Of a stretch of DNA of 64,000 bases, positions 54,375-63,047 are shown piece after piece (position 1 is the stretch's first letter; every line of letters begins with the position of its first letter). This DNA comes from JAVVHH01 sp963835135 (lineage in GTDB: Bacteria; Pseudomonadota; Alphaproteobacteria; Acetobacterales; Acetobacteraceae), in assembly GCA_963835135.1 (NCBI GenBank), contig CAWIEF010000005.1:682001-746000 (forward strand), in the 5' to 3' direction. The notes under the pieces are model-generated. The model did no database searches. It was given only the letters and a program-made list of their open reading frames with translations, and was not told the DNA's origin. Made by a program: the position numbers and the translations under genes.

Positions 54375-55899
54375 TGACCGTCGCCGACACGTCCTGGCTG
54401 AGGCTGTCGGCCGCGATCCAGCCGCTCATCAGCACCATCGGCATGCCGGGCCCCGGGTGCGCGGCGCCGCCCGCCAGATACAGCCCGGCGAGGTCGCGTG
54501 ACCGGTTGCCCGGCTTGAACGCGCCGTTCACCTTGCCGTGGCTCGCAAGCCCGTAGATGGCGCCGTTGAGCACGTTGTAGCGCTCGTGGATGTCCTGCGG
54601 CGTCAGGTGCCGCTCGAACACGATCCGCTCTTCGATGTCCGGCATGCCGGCACACCGCTTCAGCTTGTCGAGGATCACCTGTCGGTAGCCCGGCAGCATC
54701 GCCGCCCAGTCGTGATGCGGCCGCAAATACGGCGTGTGCACCAAGATGTACAGCGCCTCGCCGCCCGCCGGCGCGACGCCCGGCTCCGTCCGCCCCGTCG
54801 CGGCCAAGTAGCAGGTCGGGTCCGGCGCCGGCTCGCCCTTGCCGTAGATCCAGTCGAACTCCTCCTTCGGGTCGCGCGAGAACACGAAATCATGGTGCGC
54901 CAGATGCTCGTACGCCCGGTCCAACCCGAGATACAGCACGACGCCGGAACACGCCGGGTCCCGCTTCCAGCGCCGCCCGAATTTCCGCGCCGGCGCGCCG
55001 CCGACCAGCTCGCGCATCGTCCGCACGCTGTCCATGTTCGACACGACCGCCGACAGCCGCACCACCTCGCCCGCCGCCGTCTCGACGCCCACCGCGCGGC
55101 CGCCCTCCGAGACGATCCGCGTCACCTCGGTGTTGGGCCGCAGGTCGACGCCCAACTCGCCGGCGAGCTTCTCGAGCGCCTCCGGCACGGCCCGCGTGCC
55201 GCCGATCGGATACCAGACGCCTAGGTCGGTCTGCATGTGCGCGATGCTGCACAACACGGCCGGCGACGCGTATGGGGAGCTGCCCACATACTGCACGAAA
55301 TGGTCGAGCATCTGCGCGACCCGGCCGTCGGGCACCCGTTTGCGGATTTGGGTGGCCACCGACGTCCCCATCCGCAGGCTCAGCACGTCCTTCAGCGTCT
55401 CCAGGTCCATGCCCTTGAAGCTGAGCGTGTCGCCGATGCCTTCGACCGACTTCCAGAAGAAGAACTTCTCCGACACCTCGTGCAGCTTCCGGCTCATTGC
55501 CAGGAAGTCGCGATACCCGTCCGAATTGCCCGGCGCGAACGCATCGAGCGTCTCGATCATCTGCCGTGCGTCTTCGCGCAGGTCCAAGACGCTGCCGTCG
55601 TCAAAGAAGCAGCGCCACTGCGGGTCGAGCCGCCGCAGGTCGAGGTAATCCGACATCTGGCGGCCGGCCTCGCGGAACACGCGCTCCAGCACGCCCGGCA
55701 CGGTCAGGATCGTCGGGCCCATGTCAAACCGGAACCCCTGCTCGTTCAAGACAGCGGCCTTGCCGCCGAGCCAAGGGTTTTTGTCGAACAGCACGACCTT
55801 GTGGCCCCGCGCCGCCAGCGTGCAGGCCGCCGCCAGCCCGGCGAGCCCGGCGCCCACAACCCCGACCGGCTGCCGCCCCATCTCAGACATCGCGTTCAT
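54367..55899 (-). CDS. phytoene desaturase family FAD oxidoreductase (CrtI/CrtP-like), copy 1
   Basis: This intact 510-residue protein has the FAD-binding GAGLAGLAAA at the N-terminus, LGGKAAVLNEQGFRFDMGPT and a closing AGGAAHPGPGMPM. In C30 carotenoid clusters one such enzyme desaturates diapophytoene and a paralogue oxidises terminal methyl groups to aldehydes. Which one this is cannot be told. I chose the ATG at 55899 with GGGAG about 9 bases upstream. Coding follows the second copy with a 25-base gap. Confidence 0.85.
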   Translation of the reverse strand: MNAMSEMGRQPVGVVGAGLAGLAAACTLAARGHKVVLFDKNPWLGGKAAVLNEQGFRFDMGPTILTVPGVLERVFREAGRQMSDYLDLRRLDPQWRCFFDDGSVLDLREDARQMIETLDAFAPGNSDGYRDFLAMSRKLHEVSEKFFFWKSVEGIGDTLSFKGMDLETLKDVLSLRMGTSVATQIRKRVPDGRVAQMLDHFVQYVGSSPYASPAVLCSIAHMQTDLGVWYPIGGTRAVPEALEKLAGELGVDLRPNTEVTRIVSEGGRAVGVETAAGEVVRLSAVVSNMDSVRTMRELVGGAPARKFGRRWKRDPACSGVVLYLGLDRAYEHLAHHDFVFSRDPKEEFDWIYGKGEPAPDPTCYLAATGRTEPGVAPAGGEALYILVHTPYLRPHHDWAAMLPGYRQVILDKLKRCAGMPDIEERIVFERHLTPQDIHERYNVLNGAIYGLASHGKVNGAFKPGNRSRDLAGLYLAGGAAHPGPGMPMVLMSGWIAADSLSQDVSATVSA

Positions 55900-55924
55900 C
55901 GCCGATCGCTCCCACCCGTCATCG

Positions 55925-57488
55925 TCACATCGCCTCCGCAATGGCCGGGACGTAGTGGTCTGCCGCCATCGCCGAGGCCGAACTCCAATTCGGCGACAGG
56001 CCCAAATCCTCGGTCAGTAACCGCGACGTGATCCGCGCACTCTCGAAGATCACGGGCAGCCCGCTGCCAGGGTGCGTCCCGCCACCCACCAAGATAGACC
56101 GAATCGAGGTCCTCGAACCGGTTCCGCGGCCGCCAGTGCAGCATCTGCCGGATGTTGTGGGCCAGGTTGAACGTCGCGCCGCGATACACGGACAACTCAT
56201 CCTCCCAGACCTGCGGCGTCATGATCTTCTCGAACCGGATCCGCTGCTCGATATCCTCGATGCCGATCCGCCGCAGCCGTTCGAGCACGAGCGCCCGATA
56301 GCGCGCCTGCTCCGCCGGCCAATCCAGCCCTTCGCCGACGCGGTGCCCGACCGGCACCAGCACATACAGCGTGGAGTGGCCCGGCGGCGCCAAGGCCGGG
56401 TCGGTCACGCAGCCATTCTGCACGTAGAAGCTGGGTTCCCCGGGCGCATCTCCCGCCTCGATCTCGGCCAGGTTCCGCCGATAGTCGGACGACAGGAAAA
56501 TCGTGTGATGCGCCAGGTCCGGGATCGAGCCCTCGATGCCAAGATACATCATGAACGTCGAACAGGAGAACTTCTTCTTGGCGATCTTGCGGTCCGTCCA
56601 GCGCCGCCGCAGCCGGTCCGGCACGAGCGTCGTCATCGTCTGCGCGAAATCGCTGTTGATCACGAGCGCGTCGTAGCGGTGCTCCACGCCCGCCACCCGC
56701 ACGCCCACCGCGCGCCGGCCCTCGAACAGGATCTCGTCCACCCTCTCGCCGGCATTGACGCCGGCGCCGAGCTCTCGCGCGACCTTCGCCATCGCGGCCA
56801 CGACCGCGCCCGTCCCGCCTCGCGGGTGGTAGACGCCATATTCGTATTCCATGAACGACAGGATGGTGAACAGGCTCGGGCACCGGAACGGCGACATGCC
56901 CAGGTATTTGCTCTGGAAACTGAACGCCAGGCGCACCCGCGGGTCGCGGAAATGCGCGGCCAGATCCTGGTCCACGCTCCGGTGCGGCCGCAGCATGCCG
57001 AGCCCCTTCAGCACGTCGGGCCGGCCCAGGTCGCGAATGCTGTTGAAGGCCGATTCAAGGATGGGACGGAACACGGCCAGCTTCGCCCGATTGTCGGCCA
57101 TGAACGCCGGAAACGCCGCCGCATCGCGCGGCGACAGCCGGGCGATCTCAGCCGACATCCGCTCCAGATCGGCCGTCGCCGCGATCGTGGCGCCATCCTC
57201 GAACACCAGGTTGTACTGCGGATCGAGCCGGATCAGCTCGACCTCGTCGGCCAGCCGCCGACCGCACGCCGCGAAGATGTCTTGCAGCACTCTCGGATAC
57301 AGGAAGAAGGTCGGCCCCGTGTCGAAGCGGAACGTGCCCCTCTCGGTATTGGCCGTCAGCGTCGATGACCGGCCGCCGAGCACGCCCCGCGCCTCGTGCA
57401 GCGTGACGTCGATCCCCGCCTTGGCCAACAACATCGCGGTGGCCAAGCCACCGGGCCCGCCGCCTATGATCCCGACCCGCTTGCTCAT
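55925..57488 (-). CDS. phytoene desaturase family FAD oxidoreductase (CrtN-like), copy 2, frameshifted
   Basis: The N-terminal FAD motif is IGGGPGGLATAMLLAKAG, and FRFDTGPTFFLYPRVL and SFMEYEYGVYHPRGGTG follow as in CrtN/CrtI. The frame starting at 57488 reads normally to DSVYL near 56093, but then loses homology and ends at 55896. One base further on, the expected family ending VGGGTHPGSGLPVIFESARI continues to a stop at 55925. A single extra base in CTTGGTGGG (around 56088-56093) explains this. If real it truncates the FAD-domain C-terminus and probably inactivates the enzyme; if an error, the product has about 520 residues. Divergent from the aldehyde dehydrogenase by 80 bases. Confidence 0.82.
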
Positions 57489-57568
57489 GTTACCAGAATA
57501 CCTTCAGCGATTCGGTGCGGCATGCCTGACCCTAACCCCTTCATCACGACCGGGGTAGAGTTGGGTCC

Positions 57569-58960
57569 ATGAACGAAAATGTCACCATTCCAAACACCGC
57601 CGGCCGCCGCCTGCCCTCTGCGCAGGCCGCCGCACGCTGGGCCGCGACCCCGCTGCGCGACCGGCTCGCCGTCATCGCGCGCACGCGCCACGCGATCGCC
57701 GCCGGCGCCGAGGCGCTCGCCGCGACCAACCCGCGCCCGCTTGCCGACACGCTATCGGCTGAAATCCTCCCCCTCGTCGAGGCCGCCCGCTTCCTCGTCC
57801 GCGCCGCGCCGCGCGTCCTCGCGACCCGGCGCCTCGGACCCGGTCCGCTCTGGCTGATGGGCATCCGCCAGGAGATCCGCCGCGAACCGCGCGGAACCGT
57901 CCTGATCCTGGCGCCCGGCAACTACCCGCTGTTCCTGCCCGGCGCCCAGGCGCTGCAGGCGCTCGCGGCGGGCAACGCCGTGGCCATCAAACCTGCGCCG
58001 GGTTGCGGCGCGCCCATCCGCGCCTTTGCCGCCCTACTCGGCCAAGCCGGCCTTCCCGACGACACGTTGCAGATCCTTCCCGAGGCATCCGGTCCGGCTG
58101 CGTTGCAGGACGGGTACGACTACGTCGTTTTGACCGGCAGCGCAGAAACCGGTGTCGCCGTCGCCCGCGCCACCGCCGAGACCCTGACGCCCTCGGCGAT
58201 GGAGCTGTCCGGCGTCGACGCGGCCTTCATCCTGCCAGGCGCCGACCTCGCCGTGGCCGCAGCGTCGCTCGCCTACGGGCTGCGCCTGAACGCCGGGGCC
58301 ACTTGCATCGCGCCCCGCCGGGTGTTCGTTCCCCGCGCGATGGAGGCCGACCTGCTCTCGCGCCTGCTCGCCCAGTTGCCGCCCGCGGCGGCGATCCCAA
58401 AACCGATTGAGTCCCGCCTCGTCGCCCTGCTCGCCGACGCCGAAGCCAGAGGCGCCCGCATCGCCGCCCGCAACCCGGCCATCCTCGCCGGCGCCGCCCC
58501 CGACCTCCCCATCCTGCAGCAGGATGTGTTCGCGCCCTGGCTCGCCCTCATCCCCGTCGGCGACGCCGACGCAGCGATCAAGGCCGCCGCGCTCTGCCCC
58601 TACGCACTGGGCGCCAGCATCTTCGGCCCCCCAGCCGAAGCCTATGCCCTGGCCGCCCGCATCGACGCCGGCTCGATCTGCGTGAACGACCTCATCATGC
58701 CGACCGCCGATCCCCGCCTGCCGTTCGGCGGCCGCCGCCGCAGCGGCTTCGGCGTCACCCGCGGCGCCGAAGGCCTCCTCGAGATGACCGTCGTCAAGAC
58801 CGTCAGTACCCGCCGGTTCGGCCCCCGCCCGCATCTCGATGCCAAGCTGAACGGGAGCCCCGCTCAACTCCTCGCGCTGCTCCATCTGCTCCACGGGTCG
58901 AAAGCCGTCCGCCTCGCCGCCTTGAAGGGACTTATCCGCAGTCGCACGCCATCCGCTTAG
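57569..58960 (+). CDS. aldehyde dehydrogenase (carotenoid aldehyde type)
   Basis: The 463-residue ALDH-superfamily enzyme retains the Rossmann-site NYPLFLPGAQALQALAAGNAVAIKPAP, the Glu general base in AMELSGVDA, the catalytic Cys in GATCIAPRR and the C-terminal PFGGRRRSGFGVTRG. In C30 carotenoid pathways an ALDH (CrtNc/AldH) oxidises the terminal diapocarotenal to the carboxylic acid that is then glycosylated. It is divergent from copy 2 of the desaturase with 80 bases between, so they share a promoter region. Substrate inferred from context. Confidence 0.88.
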   Translation: MNENVTIPNTAGRRLPSAQAAARWAATPLRDRLAVIARTRHAIAAGAEALAATNPRPLADTLSAEILPLVEAARFLVRAAPRVLATRRLGPGPLWLMGIRQEIRREPRGTVLILAPGNYPLFLPGAQALQALAAGNAVAIKPAPGCGAPIRAFAALLGQAGLPDDTLQILPEASGPAALQDGYDYVVLTGSAETGVAVARATAETLTPSAMELSGVDAAFILPGADLAVAAASLAYGLRLNAGATCIAPRRVFVPRAMEADLLSRLLAQLPPAAAIPKPIESRLVALLADAEARGARIAARNPAILAGAAPDLPILQQDVFAPWLALIPVGDADAAIKAAALCPYALGASIFGPPAEAYALAARIDAGSICVNDLIMPTADPRLPFGGRRRSGFGVTRGAEGLLEMTVVKTVSTRRFGPRPHLDAKLNGSPAQLLALLHLLHGSKAVRLAALKGLIRSRTPSA

Positions 58961-59739
58961 GCTTCGGTCGCCAGTGGCGCGTGGTTGAGCATCGCCACCA
59001 AGGTCACGCCACCGATCGTGTTGCCCAGGACGGTCGGCGCCAGGAACACGAGGAAATAGTCGGCTAGCCCCTTGGTGCCGACGATCACCGCGAACGCGGC
59101 CTCGCACGACCCGGCGATCGCATGCGAGAAATGCCCCATCGCCACCGTGTACGTGATGACCATGATGATCGGCATCTTGGCCGGCCCAGAACTCGGCAGC
59201 ACCCACACCATCAGCGCGATCAGCCAGCCCGCCAGGATGGACTTGAACGCCATCGGCCAGAACGGCTCCTGCACCGCCTCAACCGCGATCGACCCCAGGC
59301 TGTGCCACACGGTCGGCACGAAGAAGTGCTCGTTGGCGATCCCCCAGGCGAACAGCCAGGTGCCAACCAGGTTCGTGCTGAGGACGATCGCCCAGAACCG
59401 GAACAGCTTGGCAAGCCGCTCGCCCGTGAAATGGGTCAGGATCGGCAGCACCGGCGTCAGCGTCGTCTCGGTGAACAATTGCTGCCGCCCGAGGATGACA
59501 ATCAGGAACCCGAGCGTGTAGCCCAGGCTCGTCACCAGCGGAGCCCACTCGGTGTCCGGCAGCCGCCCCTGCAGCAGCGCCATGGTCAGGAACGAGAAGC
59601 CCATCGACAGCCCGGCCGCCAGCCCCGACCAGGCGAGCGCTCCGCCATGCCGGGCGAGTTGCTCCTCGCCCTCTTCGCGGATGACCTTGTGGATCTCATG
59701 GGGACTGGGCGCGGGCGCGGGCGCACTACTCTCGGACAA
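58957..59739 (-). CDS. formate/nitrite transporter family channel
   Basis: The 260-residue membrane protein has a six-helix fold and the FNT-family regions: GLAAGLSMGFSFLTMA in the first pore helix, YTLGFLIVILGRQQLFTETTL (the LFTE segment) and FLAPTVLGNTIGGVTLVA near the C-terminus. The family passes formate, nitrite or hydrosulfide as pentamers. Gene end overlaps the aldehyde dehydrogenase end by 4 bases (convergent). It lies 5 bases downstream of the cyclo-ligase gene on the same strand, so formate-folate metabolism is a possible link. Confidence 0.93.
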   Translation of the reverse strand: MSESSAPAPAPSPHEIHKVIREEGEEQLARHGGALAWSGLAAGLSMGFSFLTMALLQGRLPDTEWAPLVTSLGYTLGFLIVILGRQQLFTETTLTPVLPILTHFTGERLAKLFRFWAIVLSTNLVGTWLFAWGIANEHFFVPTVWHSLGSIAVEAVQEPFWPMAFKSILAGWLIALMVWVLPSSGPAKMPIIMVITYTVAMGHFSHAIAGSCEAAFAVIVGTKGLADYFLVFLAPTVLGNTIGGVTLVAMLNHAPLATEA

Positions 59740-59744
59740 TCAGC

Positions 59745-60284
59745 TTACTCCACGATGCTGACGCCGGCCTCGGTAGCAACGGCGTGTAAGGGCCGATCGT
59801 GCGGCTCGGTGGGAACCCTGTCCACCTCCTGGCAGGCAAAACCGCACCCGAACGCCAGAGCGTCCGGTCCCAGTTGGCCCAGCGTCCGATCGTAATATCC
59901 CCCGCCATACCCGAGCCGTCGCCCAGATTTGTCGAATGCCAGCAACGGCACCAGCAGCACGGTCGGGGCCAGGGGCGCTCCGGTCGGCTCCGCCGTCCCG
60001 AACCGTCCGGCCCCCAACGCCGTCCCTGGCCGCCAGCGCCGGAACGTCAGCGCCTGGCCGAGCGGCGGCGTAACCGGCAATCCAACGGCATGACCCCGCC
60101 CCATCAGCGCGAGCAGCGCCGGCCGACAGTCGATCTCGCCCGCAAGGGGCCAGAATCCCGCGACGATGGCGCCGGGCGCGATGATCCCCGACGCCAGCAG
60201 ATGGCCCGTCAACCTGAAGCCGAGCGCCGGATGACACTCTTGCCGCCGCTGCTGCATGAGCCGCCGCAGCTCAGTCTTTTCCAA
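59745..60284 (-). CDS. 5-formyltetrahydrofolate cyclo-ligase
   Basis: The 179-residue enzyme closes 5-formyl-THF to 5,10-methenyl-THF using ATP. The conserved LLVPLLAFDKSGRRLGYGGGYYDRTL gives the substrate and metal site, with RQECHP and FWPLAGEIDCRP earlier. It is the last gene read from the 6S RNA/zapA side, the standard synteny zapA-6S RNA-cyclo-ligase in proteobacteria. Confidence 0.95.
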   Translation of the reverse strand: MEKTELRRLMQQRRQECHPALGFRLTGHLLASGIIAPGAIVAGFWPLAGEIDCRPALLALMGRGHAVGLPVTPPLGQALTFRRWRPGTALGAGRFGTAEPTGAPLAPTVLLVPLLAFDKSGRRLGYGGGYYDRTLGQLGPDALAFGCGFACQEVDRVPTEPHDRPLHAVATEAGVSIVE

Positions 60285-60356
60285 CCGCCGTCTCCCTCGT
60301 TCCGACGGATGAACCTCGCCCCGGCGGGGGGAGTTGCAGACGACAATGCACGAAGT

Positions 60357-60508
60357 GGAGCCACCCTGGCCGTTGGCGTTACATCCTCCCGAGACCTACT
60401 TGCGTAGGTGGGCGCCAGATACCCTGACCACGGCCAAGGCAGAGCCAGCTCCCGCGGGAGTGCTTATCGGCCCGGGGATGAAGAGCCTGACGCACCGGGC
60501 AGCCCCGC
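60357..60508 (-). ncRNA. ssrS: 6S RNA
   Basis: The gap between zapA and the cyclo-ligase gene (289 bases) is the classic 6S location. On the minus strand GGGGCTGCCC and GGGTGGCTCC form the closing stem. Inside, a CCCACCTACGCAAGTAGGTCTCGGG block resembles the alphaproteobacterial 6S core, and the middle part is an open bulge region rich in unpaired bases. The length of about 152 bases is right. 6S binds sigma-70 RNA polymerase in stationary phase. End positions are estimated. Confidence 0.85.
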
Positions 60509-60572
60509 CCTTTACCTAGGGCTGCGCGCCGGCAATCGCAATCACCACGGACCGCTTTTAGCGCTCACCGGG

Positions 60573-60899
60573 TCAAACGCCCGCCTGCTCGGCCGCCTTG
60601 GCGATCGCCTCCGCCCGGGTCGCCAGCTTCGAGACGCGCTCCGATTTGACCCGGTCGGGCGTGCCCGGCTTGCCCCGCCGCAAACTCTCGAGTTCCGCGG
60701 CCATGTCATGCAGTTCGTCGGCCAGAAACAGCGCCGCCATGGCCAGGACCTTCGACTCGCCGCTGTTCATCCCGAGCGCCTTGACGCGCTCGATCCGCTT
60801 CTCGACCTCCTCGCCCATCGCCATCAAGTGCGGCTCCTCGCCGTCCTTGCAGCCGACGGTGTGGATGTGGCCGTTGATCTTCAATTGGACCTGCGCCAT
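60573..60899 (-). CDS. zapA: cell division protein ZapA
   Basis: ZapA bundles FtsZ filaments at the division ring. The 108-residue protein has the N-terminal beta-alpha domain (QVQLKINGHIHTVGCKDGEEPHL) and a long C-terminal helix with a heptad pattern from MAMGEEVEKRIERVK through AMAALFLADELHDMAAELESL. The Cys in the HTVGC segment is typical of the group. 12 bases after the small companion gene; followed by 6S RNA. Confidence 0.93.
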   Translation of the reverse strand: MAQVQLKINGHIHTVGCKDGEEPHLMAMGEEVEKRIERVKALGMNSGESKVLAMAALFLADELHDMAAELESLRRGKPGTPDRVKSERVSKLATRAEAIAKAAEQAGV

Positions 60900-60911
60900 G
60901 CGGCGGCTCCT

Positions 60912-61061
60912 CTACTTGGCCAGTGCGTCCCGCAGGCTGGCGATGATCCGGTCGAGCCGCTCGGCGACTTCGGTTGCCACCGGGTCGGGCGCCTCGAGCA
61001 CTTTGGCGATGCGGTCCAACGCCGCTTCGAGCCGGTCTTCCGGCGTCTGGTCCTCGGCCAT
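60912..61061 (-). CDS. 49-residue DUF4164-like companion of zapA
   Basis: An ATG at 61061 with AGGAG 6 bases upstream opens a 49-codon frame ending in TAG at 60912, 12 bases before zapA. The peptide (MAEDQTPEDRLEAALDRI... ending in IIASLRDALAK) is a single long charged helix with heptad-spaced Leu/Ile, as in the small coiled-coil proteins that precede zapA in many alphaproteobacteria (DUF4164-like). It is likely to dimerise, perhaps with ZapA; that is inference. Confidence 0.75.
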   Translation of the reverse strand: MAEDQTPEDRLEAALDRIAKVLEAPDPVATEVAERLDRIIASLRDALAK

Positions 61062-61124
61062 CCAACTCCTGCCTCGTTCCGTTCCAACTTGAACAGAAAG
61101 CGTGCAGAGGGTTGAACGTCAAGC

Positions 61125-61532
61125 ATGTCGCTGTCCAGCCCCGTGACGCCGTCGCCGTCACGACCACCCGCGATCACCATTCACTCCATCGAGCACGCCC
61201 GCCTCGCGCTCGCGTCCGGCCGCGCCGTGACGTTGATCTCCGCCCCCGCCGCCGCCGTGTTCGCCGGCCCGGCCTGGTGGCGCGCCCTCATCGCCGCATG
61301 CGCGACCCGGGACCCCGACATCCTCGACTGCGCCGACGCGCCGGGCCGCGCCCTCGAGGCGCTCGCGCTGGGCTGCGGCCGCCTCGTCCTGCTTCCATGC
61401 CCGGCCTGGCCCAGCGTCGCCGAACGCGCCGCGATGGCCGGCGCGCTCCTGCTGGCCGCCCGGCCCGCCTGTCTCGACCTCGCCGACCCGGCAGCATCCC
61501 GCCGCATTGATGCCTGGCTCGAGGTCGGCTAA
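61125..61532 (+). CDS. conserved hypothetical protein upstream of thiE
   Basis: This 135-residue protein starts with a Ser/Pro-rich stretch, then IHSIEHARLALASGRAVTLISAPAAAVFAGPAWW, an Ala-rich helical core with Cys residues (AACATRDPDILDCADAPGRAL) and the tail ending in DAWLEVG. I do not recognise a named domain. A similar short Ala-rich gene sits just before thiE in related alphaproteobacteria, where it may be linked to thiamine or another cofactor. It is divergent from the zapA companion and 32 bases upstream of thiE on the same strand. Confidence 0.65.
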   Translation: MSLSSPVTPSPSRPPAITIHSIEHARLALASGRAVTLISAPAAAVFAGPAWWRALIAACATRDPDILDCADAPGRALEALALGCGRLVLLPCPAWPSVAERAAMAGALLLAARPACLDLADPAASRRIDAWLEVG

Positions 61533-61564
61533 GCGCGGCCCGCGAGGGGACCTGAAGACCGACC

Positions 61565-62197
61565 ATGACGACCCGCCTCTATCTCATCACTCCCACCAGC
61601 GCCGGACCTGACTTCGCCGACACCCTCGCCGCGGCCCTCGACGCTGGCGACGTGGCCGCCCTTCAGCTGCGCCTCAAGGAGGCCGATGACGACCATTGGC
61701 GTCGCACGATCGACGCCCTGCGCCCCGTGGCTCAGTCCCGCGACGTCGCCTTCCTGCTCAACGATCGCCCGGATCTGGCCGTCGGCACCGGCTGCGACGG
61801 CGCCCATGTCGGGCAAACCGACACGCCCGCCCGGGACGCGCGTCGGCTGCTCGGCGCCCTGACCCTCGGCGTCACCTGTCACGATAGCCGCGACTTGGCC
61901 ATGCAGGCCGGAGACGACGGCGCCGACTACGTGGCGTTCGGGGCATTCTTCCCGACCACGACCAAGGACGCGCCCACGCTCGCCGACCCTGACATCATTG
62001 CCTGGTGGTCCGAGTTGATGGAGCTGCCCTGCGTGGCCATCGGCGGCATCACGGCGCTCAACTGCGCCCCGCTCGTCACCGCCGGGGCCGATTTCCTCGC
62101 TGTGGTCGGCGCGGTCTGGGCCCACCCCGACGGCCCCTCCGCCGGCGTCCGCGCGCTCAACCGGGCCATTCAGGAGGCGCCGCCCAAACCGGTCTGA
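61565..62197 (+). CDS. thiE: thiamine phosphate synthase
   Basis: ThiE couples HMP-pyrophosphate and the thiazole phosphate to thiamine phosphate. The (beta-alpha)8-barrel has LQLRLKEADD, FLLNDRPDLA with substrate-binding Asn-Asp, GAHVGQTD, GVTCHDSRDLA, FGAFFPTTTK and the phosphate-binding AIGGITALN. 210 residues. It lies 32 bases after the hypothetical gene. No TPP riboswitch is seen just upstream. Confidence 0.93.
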   Translation: MTTRLYLITPTSAGPDFADTLAAALDAGDVAALQLRLKEADDDHWRRTIDALRPVAQSRDVAFLLNDRPDLAVGTGCDGAHVGQTDTPARDARRLLGALTLGVTCHDSRDLAMQAGDDGADYVAFGAFFPTTTKDAPTLADPDIIAWWSELMELPCVAIGGITALNCAPLVTAGADFLAVVGAVWAHPDGPSAGVRALNRAIQEAPPKPV

Positions 62198-62294
62198 CGC
62201 GCCGAGCCCCCCTTCCACAAACGCCGTCGAAGCCTCATCTTATGGAAATCTTTATTGCGCCGGGTTGACCCGGCCGACTCTGAAAGCATGCACG

Positions 62295-62528
62295 ATGGTG
62301 AAGCGCCGCAAAGTCGAAGAGATCGTCGGGGTGCTCGAATTCGAAGGCAAAACCCCGGAATCACCCGAGCTCCTATCATGGCTCGCCGATCACAAAGCCG
62401 CTAACGGCGGCAAGATACGCGTCGGACAAGGCGGCAAGGGCGTCCGGGTCGCCTTCAGCAAGGAAGCCGACATGGCCCTGTGGCGGGCGCGCTCGGAGCA
62501 AGAGGCGAAGTCCAAGCGGCCGGCCTGA
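62295..62528 (+). CDS. small hypothetical protein
   Basis: The 77-residue frame begins MVKRRKVEEIVGVLEFEG and includes a basic C-terminus (EQEAKSKRPA). It is soluble, without membrane segments, and has no recognised domain; sections such as GGKIRVGQGGKGVRVAFSK are Gly/Lys-rich and could bind nucleic acid, which is a guess. The next gene starts 9 bases after its stop, so the two may be an operon. An upstream TTG at 62265 would add 10 residues. Confidence 0.5.
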   Translation: MVKRRKVEEIVGVLEFEGKTPESPELLSWLADHKAANGGKIRVGQGGKGVRVAFSKEADMALWRARSEQEAKSKRPA

Positions 62529-62537
62529 CCGCCCGCG

Positions 62538-62855
62538 ATGACCAAGGAAGACCTGACCTCTTGGGCGCTGGCCAACGGCTGGCGCCTGATCGCCGGCCAT
62601 CCGAGCTTGACCAAGCCAGGCCATCCCAAGGACCCGATCGTCCGCATGGTCCTCAAGGCGACGGTGGCCAACCTCGAAGTGCGCAAGCCGGCCGGAAAAT
62701 GGGAGAAGGTCGGCGGCGCGGCCTACGCCGCGATTAGCCAAGGCGGCGATGCGGAGGCGTTGCCCACCGGATTGGGTTTCGAGCAGGTCCCTACGATCAC
62801 GTCGCTCATGCAGCAGAACCGGGATGCAATGGTCTTCAGTCGCATGGGGGCCTGA
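62538..62855 (+). CDS. small hypothetical protein
   Basis: This 105-residue protein (MTKEDLTSWALANGWRLIAGHPSLTK) has a Trp- and Gly-rich N-terminal half (residues 8-25) and continues VRMVLKATVANLEVRKPAGKWEKVGG. No signal peptide or membrane segment, no recognised domain. It follows a smaller hypothetical gene by 9 bases and is followed by tRNA-Val on the other strand. Confidence 0.6.
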   Translation: MTKEDLTSWALANGWRLIAGHPSLTKPGHPKDPIVRMVLKATVANLEVRKPAGKWEKVGGAAYAAISQGGDAEALPTGLGFEQVPTITSLMQQNRDAMVFSRMGA

Positions 62856-62871
62856 TACGGCCACCGGCGGA

Positions 62872-62946
62872 TGGTGGGCGCGACAGGGATTGAACCTGTG
62901 ACCCCCGCCATGTCAAGGCGATGCTCTACCGCTGAGCTACGCGCCC
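62872..62946 (-). tRNA. tRNA-Val (GAC anticodon)
   Basis: The cloverleaf is clear: acceptor GGGCGCG pairs with CGCGCCC, anticodon arm CGCCT-TGACATG-GCGGG gives GAC, T arm CACAG-GTTCAAT-CCCTG. The 3' CCA is encoded in the DNA here, unlike the rRNA-operon tRNAs in this window. It lies alone between two plus-strand genes. Confidence 0.97.
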
Positions 62947-63047
62947 ATCCGCCGGCGCCGCGGCGCCGTGAGCCGCACGTTTAGACCGGGCGCCTCCGTT
63001 TGTGCAAGGTAGGTGACAGCAGCCTTGGACAGCGTTTGAATACGCCG

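Noticed and set aside
61500..61564. TPP riboswitch ahead of thiE
   Set aside because: No CUGAGA-type or other THI-box core sequence is present in the short gap.
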